From positions 124,001 through 188,000 of the forward strand of contig NZ_CP024996.1 in assembly GCF_003719195.1 (NCBI RefSeq): DNA of 64,000 bases, in the 5' to 3' direction. The notes below the pieces were generated by a model. The model saw nothing but the letters and a program-made list of their open reading frames with translations, searched no databases and had not been told where the DNA came from. How positions within the stretch are numbered: position 1 is the stretch's first letter; each line of letters starts with the position of its first letter. The position numbers and the translations under genes are program-made. Below are positions 14,456 through 29,395 of the stretch, piece by piece. This stretch comes from Herbaspirillum rubrisubalbicans. Its GTDB lineage: Bacteria; Pseudomonadota; Gammaproteobacteria; Burkholderiales; Burkholderiaceae_D.

Positions 14456-14740
14456 TGTAAAAGGGGTGCGCGGCGCAGGCTGCGCACCCCGCCGGTTTTT
14501 CCGGCGAACCAAGAATTCAAGAATTCAGTATTGACGCATCGCTCCACGGGCGATGTGAGCGAATCAAGAGATTCAAGCGATTCAAGCGAAGTACGGCAGT
14601 AAGCTGGGGAGGTCTGTCCCGGTATCGAGCGGCACCACGAAGCAGAGGCTTCGCTGGCTCTCCCGCCGATGCGAACAGGGTTAAGCAGGGTGAACCGGCC
14701 ACACGTAAATTTAGTTTTTCACGCCAACCTGGAGTGATAC
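14456..14740 (+). other. structured rpoB-rpoC spacer with hairpins and short direct repeats
   Basis: This 285-bp gap holds no gene. At 14463-14490 GGGGTGCGC pairs with GCGCACCCC, followed at 14491-14505 by a GCCGG/CCGGC hairpin whose loop is five T. Two AAGAATTC units lie in tandem at 14510-14525, and ATTCAAGCG repeats occur at about 14571-14588. The hairpins could be an attenuator or an mRNA processing site. No clear promoter or T run is seen. Confidence 0.5.
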
Positions 14741-18982
<4,242 letters not shown>

Positions 18983-19052
18983 GCACTTCATCTGCTGCAT
19001 CCGGGGCGGCCAGCAGCAGCGGCTGCCCCAGCAAGAACATAGCTGCAAGAAG

Positions 19053-19086
19053 AGCGGCGCCGGAAGCAATTCCGGCGCCGCTTTTT
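19053..19086 (+). terminator. intrinsic terminator of the rpoBC operon
   Basis: A perfect 13-bp stem, AGCGGCGCCGGAA with TTCCGGCGCCGCT, closed by GCAA and followed by TTTT. It ends the long tuf-to-rpoC transcript. Confidence 0.95.
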
Positions 19087-19160
19087 CGTTCATAGGCGGT
19101 GTTGACCGGCTCGTCGCACCCTTCATATCCCTACAACGCCTGGGCATACCGGTAGCGGCA

Positions 19161-19213
19161 TTGCCAAGGATGCGTGAATCTTCTATCATTTACAAATAAT
19201 AACGATTCTCATC
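19161..19213 (+). promoter_or_regulatory. iron-regulated promoter with Fur box
   Basis: TTGCCA at 19161, a 17-bp spacer and TATCAT at 19184 form a promoter. Immediately after it, 19195-19213 matches the 19-bp Fur consensus at about 12 positions and covers the predicted start point near 19196. Fur with iron would block this promoter, as expected for a heme receptor gene. Confidence 0.7.
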
Positions 19214-19250
19214 TGAGGCCTGCTCGATGGAATCAAGCTTCATATGCATG

Positions 19251-19277
19251 ACGACCCGCGTTCGCAGGTCGTTTTTT
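19251..19277 (+). terminator. leader hairpin with T run ahead of the receptor gene
   Basis: ACGACC pairs with GGTCGT, with two further pairs inside, followed by six T. It lies about 55 nt into the predicted transcript and upstream of the favoured GTG start, so it could attenuate the receptor mRNA. It also argues against the ATG at 19244 as the true start. Confidence 0.55.
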
Positions 19278-19333
19278 ATCCAAGAGGTAGCCAGCCACCG
19301 CTCGTAACCGATCCAACCAAGGGGTGGTTACCA

Positions 19334-20392
19334 GTGTCTCCAAGCAAATCGAGGTGTGCAGCGGCCGTGTTGATGGCGCTGCAGCAGTGGCTCTGTGCGG
19401 GTGCTTTCGCACAGTCGGCCGATGTCAATTCCAATTCCGCCAAGCCCAGTGTCAGGAAGCTGCAGGACGTGGTCGTCACGGCCAATCGCGCCGGCAGTAC
19501 CGACCTCGATCACGCGGCGGCGACCGTCTCCGTGATCACTTCGCAGGAGATGGAAGAACACAATACCAAGGACATCAAGGACGCCTTGCGCTATGAGCCG
19601 GGTGTGGAAGTGCGGCGTTCGGTCTATCGCATGTCCGGCATCACCGGAGCCAGCGCCACCACCGGGCGCGGCGGCAACGAGGGCATCACCATGCGCGGCC
19701 TCGATGGCAACCGGGTGCTGATGCTGGAAGACGGCATCGTCATGCCGCGTGCCTTCAGCCAGGGTGTGGCCAGCGTGGGGCGGGGCGCCACCACCGACAC
19801 CGAGTTGTATCGTCGCATCGAGGTCTTGCGCGGCCCGGCCTCTTCGCTCTATGGCAGCGATGGCTTGACCGGGGCGATCAACTTCATCACCAAGGATCCC
19901 GCGGACCTGTTGGGCGTGTACGGCAAGAGCACGTATTTCTCCTTCAAGCCTTCTTACGATTCGGTCGATAAGAGCTTTGGTGCTACCGCCAGCGCCGCCT
20001 GGGGTGGCGAGCAATGGCAGGGCATGTTGATCCTCAACACCCGACACGGCAACCAGGCCGATAACAAGGGGACCAATGACGTGCTCGGCACCGCACGCAC
20101 CACCCCCGATCCGATGAGCTATACCAATCGCTCGGCGCTGGGCAAGCTGGTCTTCAAGCCCAATGGCGTGGACAGTTTCAAGCTGACCCTGCAAGCCACT
20201 GAAGAGCGCGACAGCGGCGACAGCCTGTCGGCGCTGGCCAATGGCGTCACGGCCTATAGCACCAGCAGCAAGTCCACCGGGCAACGTGCCACGCTGGCCT
20301 ACGAACATGTCGATCCCGACCAGCCGTGGATGCAGAAATTCAAGGCCAATCTCTACTACCGCAACGCCGATACCTACCAAGGAATAGCATGA
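19334..20392 (+). pseudogene. TonB-dependent heme/siderophore receptor, truncated after the plug
   Basis: Receptors of this family import heme or siderophores across the outer membrane using TonB energy and are usually 650-800 residues. Only about 350 are present. They comprise a signal peptide ending AGAFAQ, a TonB-box-like LQDVVVTANR, the full plug domain (MRGLDGNRVLMLEDGI, IEVLRGPASSLYGSDGLTGA) and the first few barrel strands. The frame ends in a TGA overlapping the next gene's ATG, so the rest of the barrel is missing. GTG 19334 gives a normal signal peptide; ATG 19244 would place the leader terminator in the coding region. The plug resembles BhuR/HmuR heme receptors. A half barrel should not work, so I call it a remnant. 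Confidence 0.7.
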
Positions 20393-21513
20393 ACAAGCAC
20401 CTCAACGCCCTGTTGCTGGCCAGCGTCCTGGCGGCCGGCTGCGCCACCCAGCCATCGTTGGCCGAACGCTGGGCGCAGTTGCAGCAGGCGCAGCCAAAAC
20501 TTCATACGCGTGACGCTGCACGTGAACTTGGCGTCTCGGAAGCGCAATTGCTGGCCACCCAGATCGGCCACGGCGCCCAGCGCTTGCGGGCCAGCGAGCA
20601 GGATATCCAGGCGCTGCTGGAGCGCCTGCCTGAACTGGGCCGCATCAAGACCATCACCCGCAACGAGGATGCGGTGCTGGAGCGCGCCGGTGAAGTCACG
20701 CCGGTGCGGCGCGATGAGCAGGGCAGGGTGGTGCCCGGCACCGGCTTTGCCGGTGGTCCCATCGATCTGCGCTTTGGTAACGCACGCTGGGGCAGCGCCT
20801 TCGCTGTGGTGCAAGCGGGGCGCGCTGGCAAGACCAGTCGCAGCCTGCAATTGTTCGACCGCCAGGGCAATGCCGTGCACAAGGTCTATCTGGACAATGA
20901 GCAGCACGTGGCGCAATTCGACCAGCTGGTGGCCGACTTCAGGATGGCCGATCAACACGCCGCGCTGACGGTGGAGCCGGCTGCGCCACCTGCGCTGCCG
21001 GCAGCCGCTGCCACGCCGAGTGCCGAGGCGATACGCGAATTGCGCCAGTCTTGGCAGGAGCTGACCGATGTGCACCAGTTCCCGCGTCTGCTGCGCGAAC
21101 TGAAGTTGACGCGCGAGCAGGCGTTGCAACTGATCGGCCCCGAGTCGGCCTGGCGTATCCGACCGCAGGCGGCGCAGGCCTTGCTGGAAGAGGCCAAAGC
21201 GCGCCAGCAGCCCATCATGGTGTTTGTCAGCAATGGCGGCATGACCCAGATCTACAGCGGCTTGATCGGCAAGACGGCCACCGTGGGCGAGTGGTACAAC
21301 GTGCTCGATCCTGACTTCAACCTGCACCTGCGCGCCAGCGCCGTGGACCATGGTTGGGTGGTGCGGCGCCCGACCGACCATGGCATGGTCACCTCGGTGG
21401 AGTTCTACGATGCCCAGGGCCGCCAGATCGTCAACTTCTTCTCCCGCCGCGAGCGCGGCCAGCCGGAGACCGGGCAATGGCGCCAGATGGTCGAGGCCTT
21501 GCCGCGTGGCTGA
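20389..21513 (+). CDS. HemS/HmuS-like heme-binding protein with lipoprotein signal
   Basis: HemS-family proteins normally bind or degrade heme in the cytoplasm after import. This 374-residue protein has both HemS repeats. The first shows PKLHTRDAARELGVSEAQLL and FGNARWGSAFAVV. The second has the proposed heme-ligand histidine (His229) in LTDVHQFPRLLREL and a C-terminal half with LHLRASAVDHGWVVRRPT. Unusually, it starts with MNKHLNALLLASVLAAGC, a lipoprotein-type signal with Cys18, which predicts export and lipid anchoring. AAGGA lies six bases before the ATG. The gene overlaps the truncated receptor. No hmuTUV permease genes follow; rpsL comes next. Confidence 0.78.
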   Translation: MNKHLNALLLASVLAAGCATQPSLAERWAQLQQAQPKLHTRDAARELGVSEAQLLATQIGHGAQRLRASEQDIQALLERLPELGRIKTITRNEDAVLERAGEVTPVRRDEQGRVVPGTGFAGGPIDLRFGNARWGSAFAVVQAGRAGKTSRSLQLFDRQGNAVHKVYLDNEQHVAQFDQLVADFRMADQHAALTVEPAAPPALPAAAATPSAEAIRELRQSWQELTDVHQFPRLLRELKLTREQALQLIGPESAWRIRPQAAQALLEEAKARQQPIMVFVSNGGMTQIYSGLIGKTATVGEWYNVLDPDFNLHLRASAVDHGWVVRRPTDHGMVTSVEFYDAQGRQIVNFFSRRERGQPETGQWRQMVEALPRG

Positions 21514-21545
21514 GCCCTGTAAAGCCTTGCATCAGGGAAAATATT

Positions 21546-21579
21546 GCCATTTCGCCGCCCCAAAGCGTGGCGAAATGGC
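21546..21579 (+). terminator. hairpin after the HemS-like gene
   Basis: A perfect 11-bp inverted repeat, GCCATTTCGCC with GGCGAAATGGC, lies 33 bp after the stop. There is no T run, so termination is uncertain. Confidence 0.45.
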
Positions 21580-21618
21580 CATAAACCGGGTCAAATCGGC
21601 TCCAGAGCCGGGTTCGGG

Positions 21619-21647
21619 TTGACCCGCTGGACATTCAGGCGTACACT
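21619..21647 (+). promoter_or_regulatory. sigma-70 promoter of the str operon (rpsL)
   Basis: TTGACC, a 17-bp spacer and TACACT lie about 190 bp before rpsL. This gives rpsL-rpsG-fusA-tuf its own promoter after the heme locus. The rest of the 21514-21840 gap is a leader with no gene. Confidence 0.65.
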
Positions 21648-21840
21648 CGCGAGTTCTCGAATTTAGGCTCTCCCGGGCTTATGCGTTCTTTGGTCTGAAA
21701 CATCGCTTCTGCGACGCTATTCTCCCTTCCGGTCTTAAATCCGATTTGCGCATTGTCTTGCGCACAAGAGTTTCCTGTGTGGTTCCGGGCAACCGATTCC
21801 GGAACCTGTTTTCAATGTTGTACTTTGTTGGATTAAAACG

Positions 21841-22224
21841 ATGCCAACCATCAATCAACTGATTAGCAAACCACGTGTCCGCGCGATCGTGAAGAGCAAG
21901 TCGCCGGCGCTGGAAAACAGCCCGCAAAAGCGCGGTGTCTGCACCCGCGTCTACACCACCACTCCGAAGAAGCCGAACTCGGCGCTGCGTAAGGTGGCCA
22001 AGGTGCGTCTGACCAACGGTTTCGAAGTCATTTCGTACATCGGCGGTGAAGGCCACAACCTGCAAGAACACAGCGTCGTGCTGATCCGCGGCGGCCGTGT
22101 GAAGGACTTGCCGGGTGTGCGTTACCACATGGTTCGCGGTGCACTGGATACCCAGGGCGTCAAGGATCGTAAGCAAGCTCGCTCGAAGTACGGTGCCAAG
22201 CGCGCCAAGGCAGCGAAGAAGTAA
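21841..22224 (+). CDS. rpsL: 30S ribosomal protein S12
   Basis: S12 sits at the decoding centre and controls accuracy. The 127-residue protein has the streptomycin-related segments [16 protein letters not shown] and [13 protein letters not shown] with wild-type lysines at the positions altered in resistant mutants. It opens the str cluster, with rpsG 155 bp downstream. Confidence 0.97.
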   Translation: MPTINQLISKPRVRAIVKSKSPALENSPQKRGVCTRVYTTTPKKPNSALRKVAKVRLTNGFEVISYIGGEGHNLQEHSVVLIRGGRVKDLPGVRYHMVRGALDTQGVKDRKQARSKYGAKRAKAAKK

Positions 22225-22379
22225 TAATTGGTGTTTATCATGACGCATCGCGTCGTGTGAACAGACTCAGAGTCGGTCCAGGTCGGGCCGAGTAAGTGGA
22301 AGCCATGATGGCTCTCCGCGAGTGCAGGCGAAGTTGAAGCAGGGTTCGCCCACTCAACTGAAGATTGAAAGGAATCGAA

Positions 22380-22850
22380 ATGCCACGTCGTCGTGAAGTC
22401 CCCAAGCGGGAAATTCTGCCGGATCCGAAGTTCGGCAACGTTGAAGTCGCCAAGTTTGTGAACGTGCTGATGCTGTCGGGCAAGAAGTCCGTCGCTGAAA
22501 ACATCATCTACGGTGCCTTCGACCACATCCAGTCCAAGTCGGGCAAGGACCCGCTGGAAGTGTTCTCCGCAGCCCTGAACAACTGCAAGCCGATGGTGGA
22601 AGTCAAGTCCCGCCGCGTCGGTGGCGCCAACTACCAGGTGCCCGTTGAAGTGCGTCCGGTGCGCCGTATGGCCCTGTCGATGCGCTGGCTGCGTGAAGCT
22701 GCCAACAAGCGCAGCGAAAAGTCCATGCCCCAGCGTCTGGCTGGTGAGCTGATGGAAGCCGCCGAAGGCCGTGGCGGCGCAATGAAGCGTCGTGATGAAG
22801 TGCACCGTATGGCAGAAGCGAACAAGGCGTTCTCGCACTTCCGCTTCTAA
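22380..22850 (+). CDS. rpsG: 30S ribosomal protein S7
   Basis: S7 starts assembly of the small-subunit head and contacts mRNA near the E site. The start is ATG 22380, which gives 156 residues and the usual [19 protein letters not shown] opening, with AAAGGA seven bases upstream. The five extra codons of a longer frame are not conserved. In E. coli S7 represses str-operon translation through the rpsL-rpsG spacer; the spacer here is similar in place, but I cannot confirm the site. Confidence 0.97.
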   Translation: MPRRREVPKREILPDPKFGNVEVAKFVNVLMLSGKKSVAENIIYGAFDHIQSKSGKDPLEVFSAALNNCKPMVEVKSRRVGGANYQVPVEVRPVRRMALSMRWLREAANKRSEKSMPQRLAGELMEAAEGRGGAMKRRDEVHRMAEANKAFSHFRF

Positions 22851-22977
22851 TCAAGACTGGACCTGGGCTTTTGCGATGATGGGAAGCCTGGGTTCGCATC
22901 TTAAAATTGGTTCGAGCCGAGCGTTTATTTGAAAAAAATGACGCTCGGTTTCGTGCATTAAAGACTTAGGATTAATT

Positions 22978-25083
22978 ATGGCCCGTAAGACCCCCATCGA
23001 GCGCTACCGTAATATCGGTATTTCGGCGCACATCGACGCAGGTAAAACAACCACTACCGAGCGTATCCTGTACTACACCGGCGTGAACCACAAAATCGGT
23101 GAAGTGCACGACGGCGCGGCCACCATGGACTGGATGGAGCAAGAGCAAGAGCGTGGCATCACCATCACCTCGGCTGCGACCACCTGCTTCTGGAAGGGGA
23201 TGGCCAACAACTTCCCCGAGCACCACATCAACATCATCGATACCCCGGGCCACGTCGACTTCACCATCGAAGTGGAGCGTTCGATGCGCGTTCTGGACGG
23301 CGCCTGCATGGTTTACTGTGCAGTGGGTGGCGTGCAGCCGCAGTCGGAAACCGTGTGGCGTCAGGCCAACAAGTACGGCGTGCCCCGTCTGGCCTTCGTC
23401 AACAAGATGGACCGTACCGGCGCCAACTTCTTCAAGGTCTACGAGCAGATGCGTAGCCGCCTGAAGGCCAACCCGATCCCCATCCAAGTGCCTATCGGCG
23501 CCGAAGACAACTTCGAAGGCGTGATCGACCTGGTCAAGATGCGCGCGATCTACTGGGACGACGCTTCCCAAGGCATGAAGTTCGACTACCGCGACATCCC
23601 CGAAAACCTGAAGGCAACTGCCCAGGAATGGCGCGAAAAGATGGTCGAAACCGCCGCCGAGTCGTCGGAAGACCTGATGAACAAGTACCTGGAAGAAGGT
23701 GACCTGTCGGAAGAAGACGTCAAGAAGGCCCTGCGCGCGCGCACCCTGGCTGGCGAAATCGTCCCGATGATGTGCGGCACCGCCTTCAAGAACAAGGGCG
23801 TGCAAGCCATGCTGGACGCGGTCATCGAGTACCTGCCGGCACCGACCGACATTCCCCCGGTCAAGGGTATCGCCGAAGACGAAACCGAAACCGTGCGCAA
23901 GGCTGCTGACGACGAGAAGTTCTCGGCGCTGGCCTTCAAGATCATGACCGACCCGTTCGTCGGCCAACTGATCTTCTTCCGCGTGTACTCCGGCGTCGTC
24001 AATTCGGGCGACACCGTGTACAACCCGGTCAAGAACAAGAAGGAACGCCTGGGCCGTATTCTGCAGATGCACGCCAACCAGCGTGAAGAAATCAAGGAAG
24101 TGCGCGCTGGCGACATCGCCGCTGCCGTTGGTCTGAAGGAAGCCACCACCGGTGACACCCTGTGCGATCCGTCGGCTATCGTGACCCTGGAACGCATGGT
24201 CTTCCCTGAGCCCGTGATCTCGCAGGCCGTCGAGCCCAAGACCAAGGCTGACCAGGAAAAGATGGGCCTGGCCCTGAACCGCCTGGCACAGGAAGATCCG
24301 TCCTTCCGCGTCAAGACCGATGAAGAATCCGGCCAGACCATCATCTCCGGTATGGGCGAGCTGCACCTGGACATCATCGTCGACCGTATGCGTCGCGAGT
24401 TCGGCGTGGAAGCCACCGTCGGCAAGCCGCAAGTGGCCTACCGCGAAACCATCCGCAAGACCTGCGACGAAATCGAAGGCAAGTTCGTCAAGCAGTCCGG
24501 CGGCCGTGGTCAGTACGGTCACGTGGTCCTGAAGATCGAACCGCAAGAACCGGGCGCTGGCTTCGAGTTCGTCGATGCGATCAAGGGTGGTGTGGTTCCG
24601 CGTGAATTCATCCCGGCCGTGGAAAAGGGTATCCGTGAAACCCTGAACACCGGCGTGCTGGCGGGTTACCCGGTGGTCGACGTCAAGGTCACCCTGTTCT
24701 TCGGTTCGTACCACGATGTGGACTCGAACGAAAACGCCTTCCGCATGGCCGGCTCGATGGCCTTCAAGGACGGCTGCCGCAAGGCTTCGCCGGTGATCCT
24801 GGAGCCGATGATGGCCGTGGAAGTGGAAACCCCGGAAGACTACGCCGGTACCGTGATGGGCGACCTGTCGTCCCGTCGTGGCATGGTGCAGGGCATGGAC
24901 GAAATCGCTGGTGGTGGCGGCAAGATCATCAAGGCCGAAGTTCCGCTGTCGGAAATGTTCGGTTACTCGACCTCGCTGCGTTCGGCAACCCAAGGCCGCG
25001 CAACCTACACGATGGAATTCAAGCACTACTCCGAAGCGCCCAAGAACGTGATCGACGCAATCGTCACCTCCAAGGCCAAGTAA
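22978..25083 (+). CDS. fusA: elongation factor G
   Basis: EF-G uses GTP to move tRNA and mRNA through the ribosome. The 701-residue protein has the GTPase motifs [24 protein letters not shown] and [10 protein letters not shown], followed by domains II to V, and ends in the conserved [13 protein letters not shown]. The pattern of domain V fits the translocase form rather than the recycling paralogue. It lies between rpsG and the second tuf, the standard str order. Confidence 0.98.
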   Translation: MARKTPIERYRNIGISAHIDAGKTTTTERILYYTGVNHKIGEVHDGAATMDWMEQEQERGITITSAATTCFWKGMANNFPEHHINIIDTPGHVDFTIEVERSMRVLDGACMVYCAVGGVQPQSETVWRQANKYGVPRLAFVNKMDRTGANFFKVYEQMRSRLKANPIPIQVPIGAEDNFEGVIDLVKMRAIYWDDASQGMKFDYRDIPENLKATAQEWREKMVETAAESSEDLMNKYLEEGDLSEEDVKKALRARTLAGEIVPMMCGTAFKNKGVQAMLDAVIEYLPAPTDIPPVKGIAEDETETVRKAADDEKFSALAFKIMTDPFVGQLIFFRVYSGVVNSGDTVYNPVKNKKERLGRILQMHANQREEIKEVRAGDIAAAVGLKEATTGDTLCDPSAIVTLERMVFPEPVISQAVEPKTKADQEKMGLALNRLAQEDPSFRVKTDEESGQTIISGMGELHLDIIVDRMRREFGVEATVGKPQVAYRETIRKTCDEIEGKFVKQSGGRGQYGHVVLKIEPQEPGAGFEFVDAIKGGVVPREFIPAVEKGIRETLNTGVLAGYPVVDVKVTLFFGSYHDVDSNENAFRMAGSMAFKDGCRKASPVILEPMMAVEVETPEDYAGTVMGDLSSRRGMVQGMDEIAGGGGKIIKAEVPLSEMFGYSTSLRSATQGRATYTMEFKHYSEAPKNVIDAIVTSKAK

Positions 25084-25192
25084 GTTGCAGGAATGGCGGT
25101 CCGTTCCGTGTGGGGCGGATCGCCGGCTGGATCACCAGCCAATCATTGAATATTGAACATCGAACATATCGTTCTTTTGAAGGAAATCTAAA

Positions 25193-26383
<1,191 letters not shown>

Positions 26384-26438
26384 TCGTCGAATCAGTAGTC
26401 GCAGTAACCAAGTAACACTAGTCGCATTTTTAACATCG

Positions 26439-26471
26439 CCGGGGGTGATCCCCATCCCCGGTTCGTTCTTT
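26439..26471 (+). terminator. hairpin in the rpsJ leader
   Basis: CCGGGG pairs with CCCCGG around an 11-base loop, followed by TTCGTTCTTT, between tuf and rpsJ. It may be a weak terminator or attenuator separating rpsJ from tuf. Confidence 0.4.
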
Positions 26472-26482
26472 AAAGGAAAATC

Positions 26483-26800
26483 ATGTCGGTTCCTAGCCAA
26501 AAAATTCGTATCCGTCTGAAAGCTTTCGACTATCGTCTGATCGATCAGTCCGCACTGGAAATCGTTGACACCGCCAAGCGTACCGGCGCTGTCGTCAAGG
26601 GCCCGGTTCCCCTGCCGACCCGCATCCAGCGCTTCGACGTCCTGCGTTCGCCGCACGTCAACAAGACTTCCCGCGATCAGTTCGAAATCCGTACCCATCA
26701 GCGCCTGATGGATATCGTCGATCCGACCGACAAGACGGTTGACGCATTGATGAAGCTGGACCTGCCCGCTGGCGTTGATGTTGAAATCAAGCTGCAGTAA
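26483..26800 (+). CDS. rpsJ: 30S ribosomal protein S10 (NusE)
   Basis: S10 is part of the 30S head and, as NusE, joins NusB and NusG in antitermination and transcription-translation coupling. The 105-residue protein shows [17 protein letters not shown] and a long loop including [30 protein letters not shown] precedes the ATG. Unlike the classic S10 operon, it is cut off from rplC by a terminator and a new promoter. Confidence 0.97.
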   Translation: MSVPSQKIRIRLKAFDYRLIDQSALEIVDTAKRTGAVVKGPVPLPTRIQRFDVLRSPHVNKTSRDQFEIRTHQRLMDIVDPTDKTVDALMKLDLPAGVDVEIKLQ

Positions 26801-26819
26801 TCAGCTGGCATAGTGTTGG

Positions 26820-26849
26820 AAAAGCGCACAACCTAGGTTGTGCGCTTTT
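26820..26849 (+). terminator. intrinsic terminator between rpsJ and rplC
   Basis: A nearly perfect palindrome, AAAAGCGCACAACC with GGTTGTGCGCTTTT, forms a long stem with A and T tails on both sides, so it can work in either direction. It lies 20 bp after the rpsJ stop. Confidence 0.85.
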
Positions 26850-26866
26850 GTTTTACGGGCTATAAT
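26838..26866 (+). promoter_or_regulatory. promoter of the rplC-rpsQ (S10) operon
   Basis: TTGTGC, a 17-bp spacer and a perfect TATAAT. The -35 element lies inside the 3' arm of the rpsJ terminator. The leader of about 90 nt before rplC can fold GGGTTTTGC with GCAAGACCC and CCGCC with GGCGG, a possible site for L4-type feedback control. Confidence 0.7.
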
Positions 26867-26963
26867 GCTCGGCTTCGATGTGGGTTTTGCGTTTGCAAGA
26901 CCCATAATTTATGGTAGTACGAACATCAGCCCCGCCCAATCGCAGGCGGGAATGGAGAAAACA

Positions 26964-27620
26964 ATGAGCCTGGGCCTTGTTGGTCGCAAGGTTGGTATGA
27001 TGCGCATCTTCACGGAAGATGGGGATTCGATCCCTGTGACCGTGCTGGACGTGTCCAACAACCGCGTGACTCAAATCAAAACGCCTGAAGTGGATGGTTA
27101 TTCCGCTGTTCAGGTGACCTTCGGTCAACGCCGCGCTTCGCGCGTGGTGAAAGCCGCCGCCGGCCACTTCGCCAAAGCTGGCGTCGAGGCAGGTACTGTC
27201 CTCAAAGAATTCCGTGTTGACGCTTCCAAGGTTGCCGAACTGAAGGCAGGCGACGTCGTTGGCATCGGCATGTTTGAAGCTGGCCAGAAAGTCGACGTGC
27301 AAGGCGTGTCGATCGGTAAGGGCTACGCCGGTACCATCAAGCGTTACAACTTCTCGTCGGGTCGCGCGACCCACGGTAACTCCCGCTCGCACAACGTTCC
27401 TGGCTCCATCGGTATGGCGCAGGATCCGGGCCGCGTGTTCCCCGGCAAGCGTATGACCGGTCATCTGGGTGATGTCAAGACCACCGTCCAGAACCTGGAA
27501 ATCGCCCGTGTGGACGCAGAGCGTCAGCTGCTGTTGGTGAAGGGTGCCGTTCCTGGCGCCAAGAACGGTCAAGTGATCGTGTCGCCGGCAGTCAAAGTCA
27601 AAGCGAAGAAGGGAGCCTAA
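26964..27620 (+). CDS. rplC: 50S ribosomal protein L3
   Basis: L3 is an early assembly protein with a loop reaching the peptidyl-transferase centre. The start is ATG 26964 after TGGAGAAAACA, giving 218 residues and the conserved [17 protein letters not shown] longer frame upstream covers the promoter and terminator and is spurious. [20 protein letters not shown] marks the central extension. It is the first gene of a separate S10 transcript. Confidence 0.97.
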   Translation: MSLGLVGRKVGMMRIFTEDGDSIPVTVLDVSNNRVTQIKTPEVDGYSAVQVTFGQRRASRVVKAAAGHFAKAGVEAGTVLKEFRVDASKVAELKAGDVVGIGMFEAGQKVDVQGVSIGKGYAGTIKRYNFSSGRATHGNSRSHNVPGSIGMAQDPGRVFPGKRMTGHLGDVKTTVQNLEIARVDAERQLLLVKGAVPGAKNGQVIVSPAVKVKAKKGA

Positions 27621-27623
27621 TCA

Positions 27624-28244
27624 ATGGAACTGAAGCTCCTGAATGACCAAGGTCAAGCTGCTTCGAACGTCGCCGCACCGGATACCATTTTCGGCCGTGA
27701 CTACAACGAAGCCCTGATCCACCAGGTCGTGGTTGCCTACCAAGCCAACGCGCGTAGCGGCAATCGCAAGCAGAAGGATCGTGAAGAAGTCAGCCACACC
27801 ACCAAGAAGCCGTGGCGTCAAAAGGGTACTGGCCGTGCACGTGCCGGTATGTCCTCGTCGCCTCTGTGGCGCGGTGGTGGCCGTATCTTCCCGAACTCGC
27901 CTGACGAAAACTTCACCCACAAGGTCAACAAGAAGATGTATCGCGCAGGTGTCTGCTCGATCCTGTCGCAGTTGGCACGTGAAGGCCGCCTGTCGGTCGT
28001 CGAAGAGTTCGCCGTCGAAGCCCCGAAGACCAAGCTGCTGGCCCAGAAGTTGAAGGGCATGGGCATGGAATCGGTGCTGGTTATTACCGACAGCCTGGAC
28101 GAAAAGCTGCTGCTGGCCTCGCGCAACCTGCCGGGCGTGCTGGTGGTCGAGCCGCGTCAAGCTGATCCCGTGTCGCTGGTGTACTTCAAGAATGTCTTGA
28201 TCACCAAGCCGGCTCTGGCAAAGATTGAGGAGTTGCTGGCATGA
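27624..28244 (+). CDS. rplD: 50S ribosomal protein L4
   Basis: L4 lines the exit tunnel and, in gammaproteobacteria, represses the S10 operon. The 206-residue protein has the tunnel loop [18 protein letters not shown] segment (here [20 protein letters not shown]) and FSPDENF-type basic region. It lies three bases after rplC and overlaps rplW by the four bases ATGA. Confidence 0.96.
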   Translation: MELKLLNDQGQAASNVAAPDTIFGRDYNEALIHQVVVAYQANARSGNRKQKDREEVSHTTKKPWRQKGTGRARAGMSSSPLWRGGGRIFPNSPDENFTHKVNKKMYRAGVCSILSQLAREGRLSVVEEFAVEAPKTKLLAQKLKGMGMESVLVITDSLDEKLLLASRNLPGVLVVEPRQADPVSLVYFKNVLITKPALAKIEELLA

Positions 28245-28558
28245 ACGCAATCGTGAAACATAGCGAAGAGCGCCTGATGAAGGTGCTGCTGGCACCGGTG
28301 ATCTCCGAAAAGGCAACCTTTGTCGCCGAGAAGAACGAGCAAGTCGTCTTCCTGGTCGCCAAGGACGCCACCAAGCTGGAAGTCAAGGCCGCCGTCGAAC
28401 TGCTGTTCAAGGTGGAAGTGGAATCGGTGCAAGTCGCCAACCGTCAGGGCAAGCAGAAGCGCTCGCGCAACGGTATGGGCCGCCGCAACCACACCCGCCG
28501 TGCTTTCGTCAGCCTGAAGCCGGGTCAAGAAATCAACTTCACCGAGGAGGCTAAATAA
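28241..28558 (+). CDS. rplW: 50S ribosomal protein L23
   Basis: L23 lies at the tunnel exit and docks trigger factor and the signal recognition particle. The 105-residue protein shows [19 protein letters not shown] and the arm segment [16 protein letters not shown]. It overlaps rplD by four bases and shares one base with rplB, so translation is coupled along the operon. Confidence 0.96.
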   Translation: MNAIVKHSEERLMKVLLAPVISEKATFVAEKNEQVVFLVAKDATKLEVKAAVELLFKVEVESVQVANRQGKQKRSRNGMGRRNHTRRAFVSLKPGQEINFTEEAK

Positions 28559-29385
28559 TGGCACTCGTAAAAGTGAAGCCGACCTCGCCCGGTCGGCGCG
28601 GCATGGTCAAGGTCGTCAATCCCGACCTGTACAAGGGCCGTCCGCTGGCATCGCTGGTCGAAAAGAAGTCCAAGACCGCCGGCCGTAACAACAACGGCCA
28701 CATCACCACTCGCCACATCGGCGGTGGTCACAAGCAGCACTACCGTGTTGTCGACTTCCGTCGCAACAAGGATGGTATCCCTGCCAAGGTCGAGCGTATC
28801 GAATACGACCCGAACCGTACCGCGCACATCGCACTGCTGTGCTACGCGGACGGCGAGCGCAAGTACATCATCGCTCCCAAGGGCGTGTCGGTTGGCGATC
28901 AGCTGATCAGCGGTTCTGAAGCTCCGATCAAGTCGGGCAACACTCTGCCGATCCGCAACATCCCCGTCGGTACCACCATCCACTGCGTGGAAATGCTGCC
29001 GGGCAAGGGCGCGCAAATCGCCCGTACCGCTGGCGCCGCTGTCGTGCTGATGGCACGCGAAGGCACCTACGCCCAGGTTCGTCTGCGCTCCGGTGAAGTG
29101 CGTCGCGTTCACATCGAATGCCGCGCCACCATCGGTGAAGTCGGTAACGGCGAGCACAACCTGCGCAAGATCGGTAAGGCCGGTGCAACCCGTTGGCGCG
29201 GTGTGCGTCCGACCGTTCGTGGCGTTGTCATGAACCCGGTGGATCACCCGCACGGTGGTGGTGAAGGCAAGACCGCCGCTGGCCGTCACCCGGTTTCCCC
29301 GTGGGGCCAGCAGACCAAGGGCAAGAAGACTCGTAGCAACAAGCGTACGACTTCGATGATTGTCTCGCGTCGCGGCAAGAAATAA
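28558..29385 (+). CDS. rplB: 50S ribosomal protein L2
   Basis: L2 is a highly conserved protein near the peptidyl-transferase centre that joins the subunits. The 275-residue protein has [20 protein letters not shown] and the catalytic-centre-facing segment [13 protein letters not shown] with the conserved histidine. GAGG in the end of rplW serves as its ribosome-binding site. Confidence 0.97.
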   Translation: MALVKVKPTSPGRRGMVKVVNPDLYKGRPLASLVEKKSKTAGRNNNGHITTRHIGGGHKQHYRVVDFRRNKDGIPAKVERIEYDPNRTAHIALLCYADGERKYIIAPKGVSVGDQLISGSEAPIKSGNTLPIRNIPVGTTIHCVEMLPGKGAQIARTAGAAVVLMAREGTYAQVRLRSGEVRRVHIECRATIGEVGNGEHNLRKIGKAGATRWRGVRPTVRGVVMNPVDHPHGGGEGKTAAGRHPVSPWGQQTKGKKTRSNKRTTSMIVSRRGKK

Positions 29386-29395
29386 AGGATAAAAC

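Noticed and set aside
14510..14590. Short repeats in the rpoB-rpoC spacer as a CRISPR-like or transposon remnant.
   Set aside because: Units are only 8-9 bases, few in number and without regular spacers or inverted ends.
22972..25026. A 684-codon minus-strand frame opposite fusA.
   Set aside because: Antisense shadow of a highly expressed gene with strong third-position GC.
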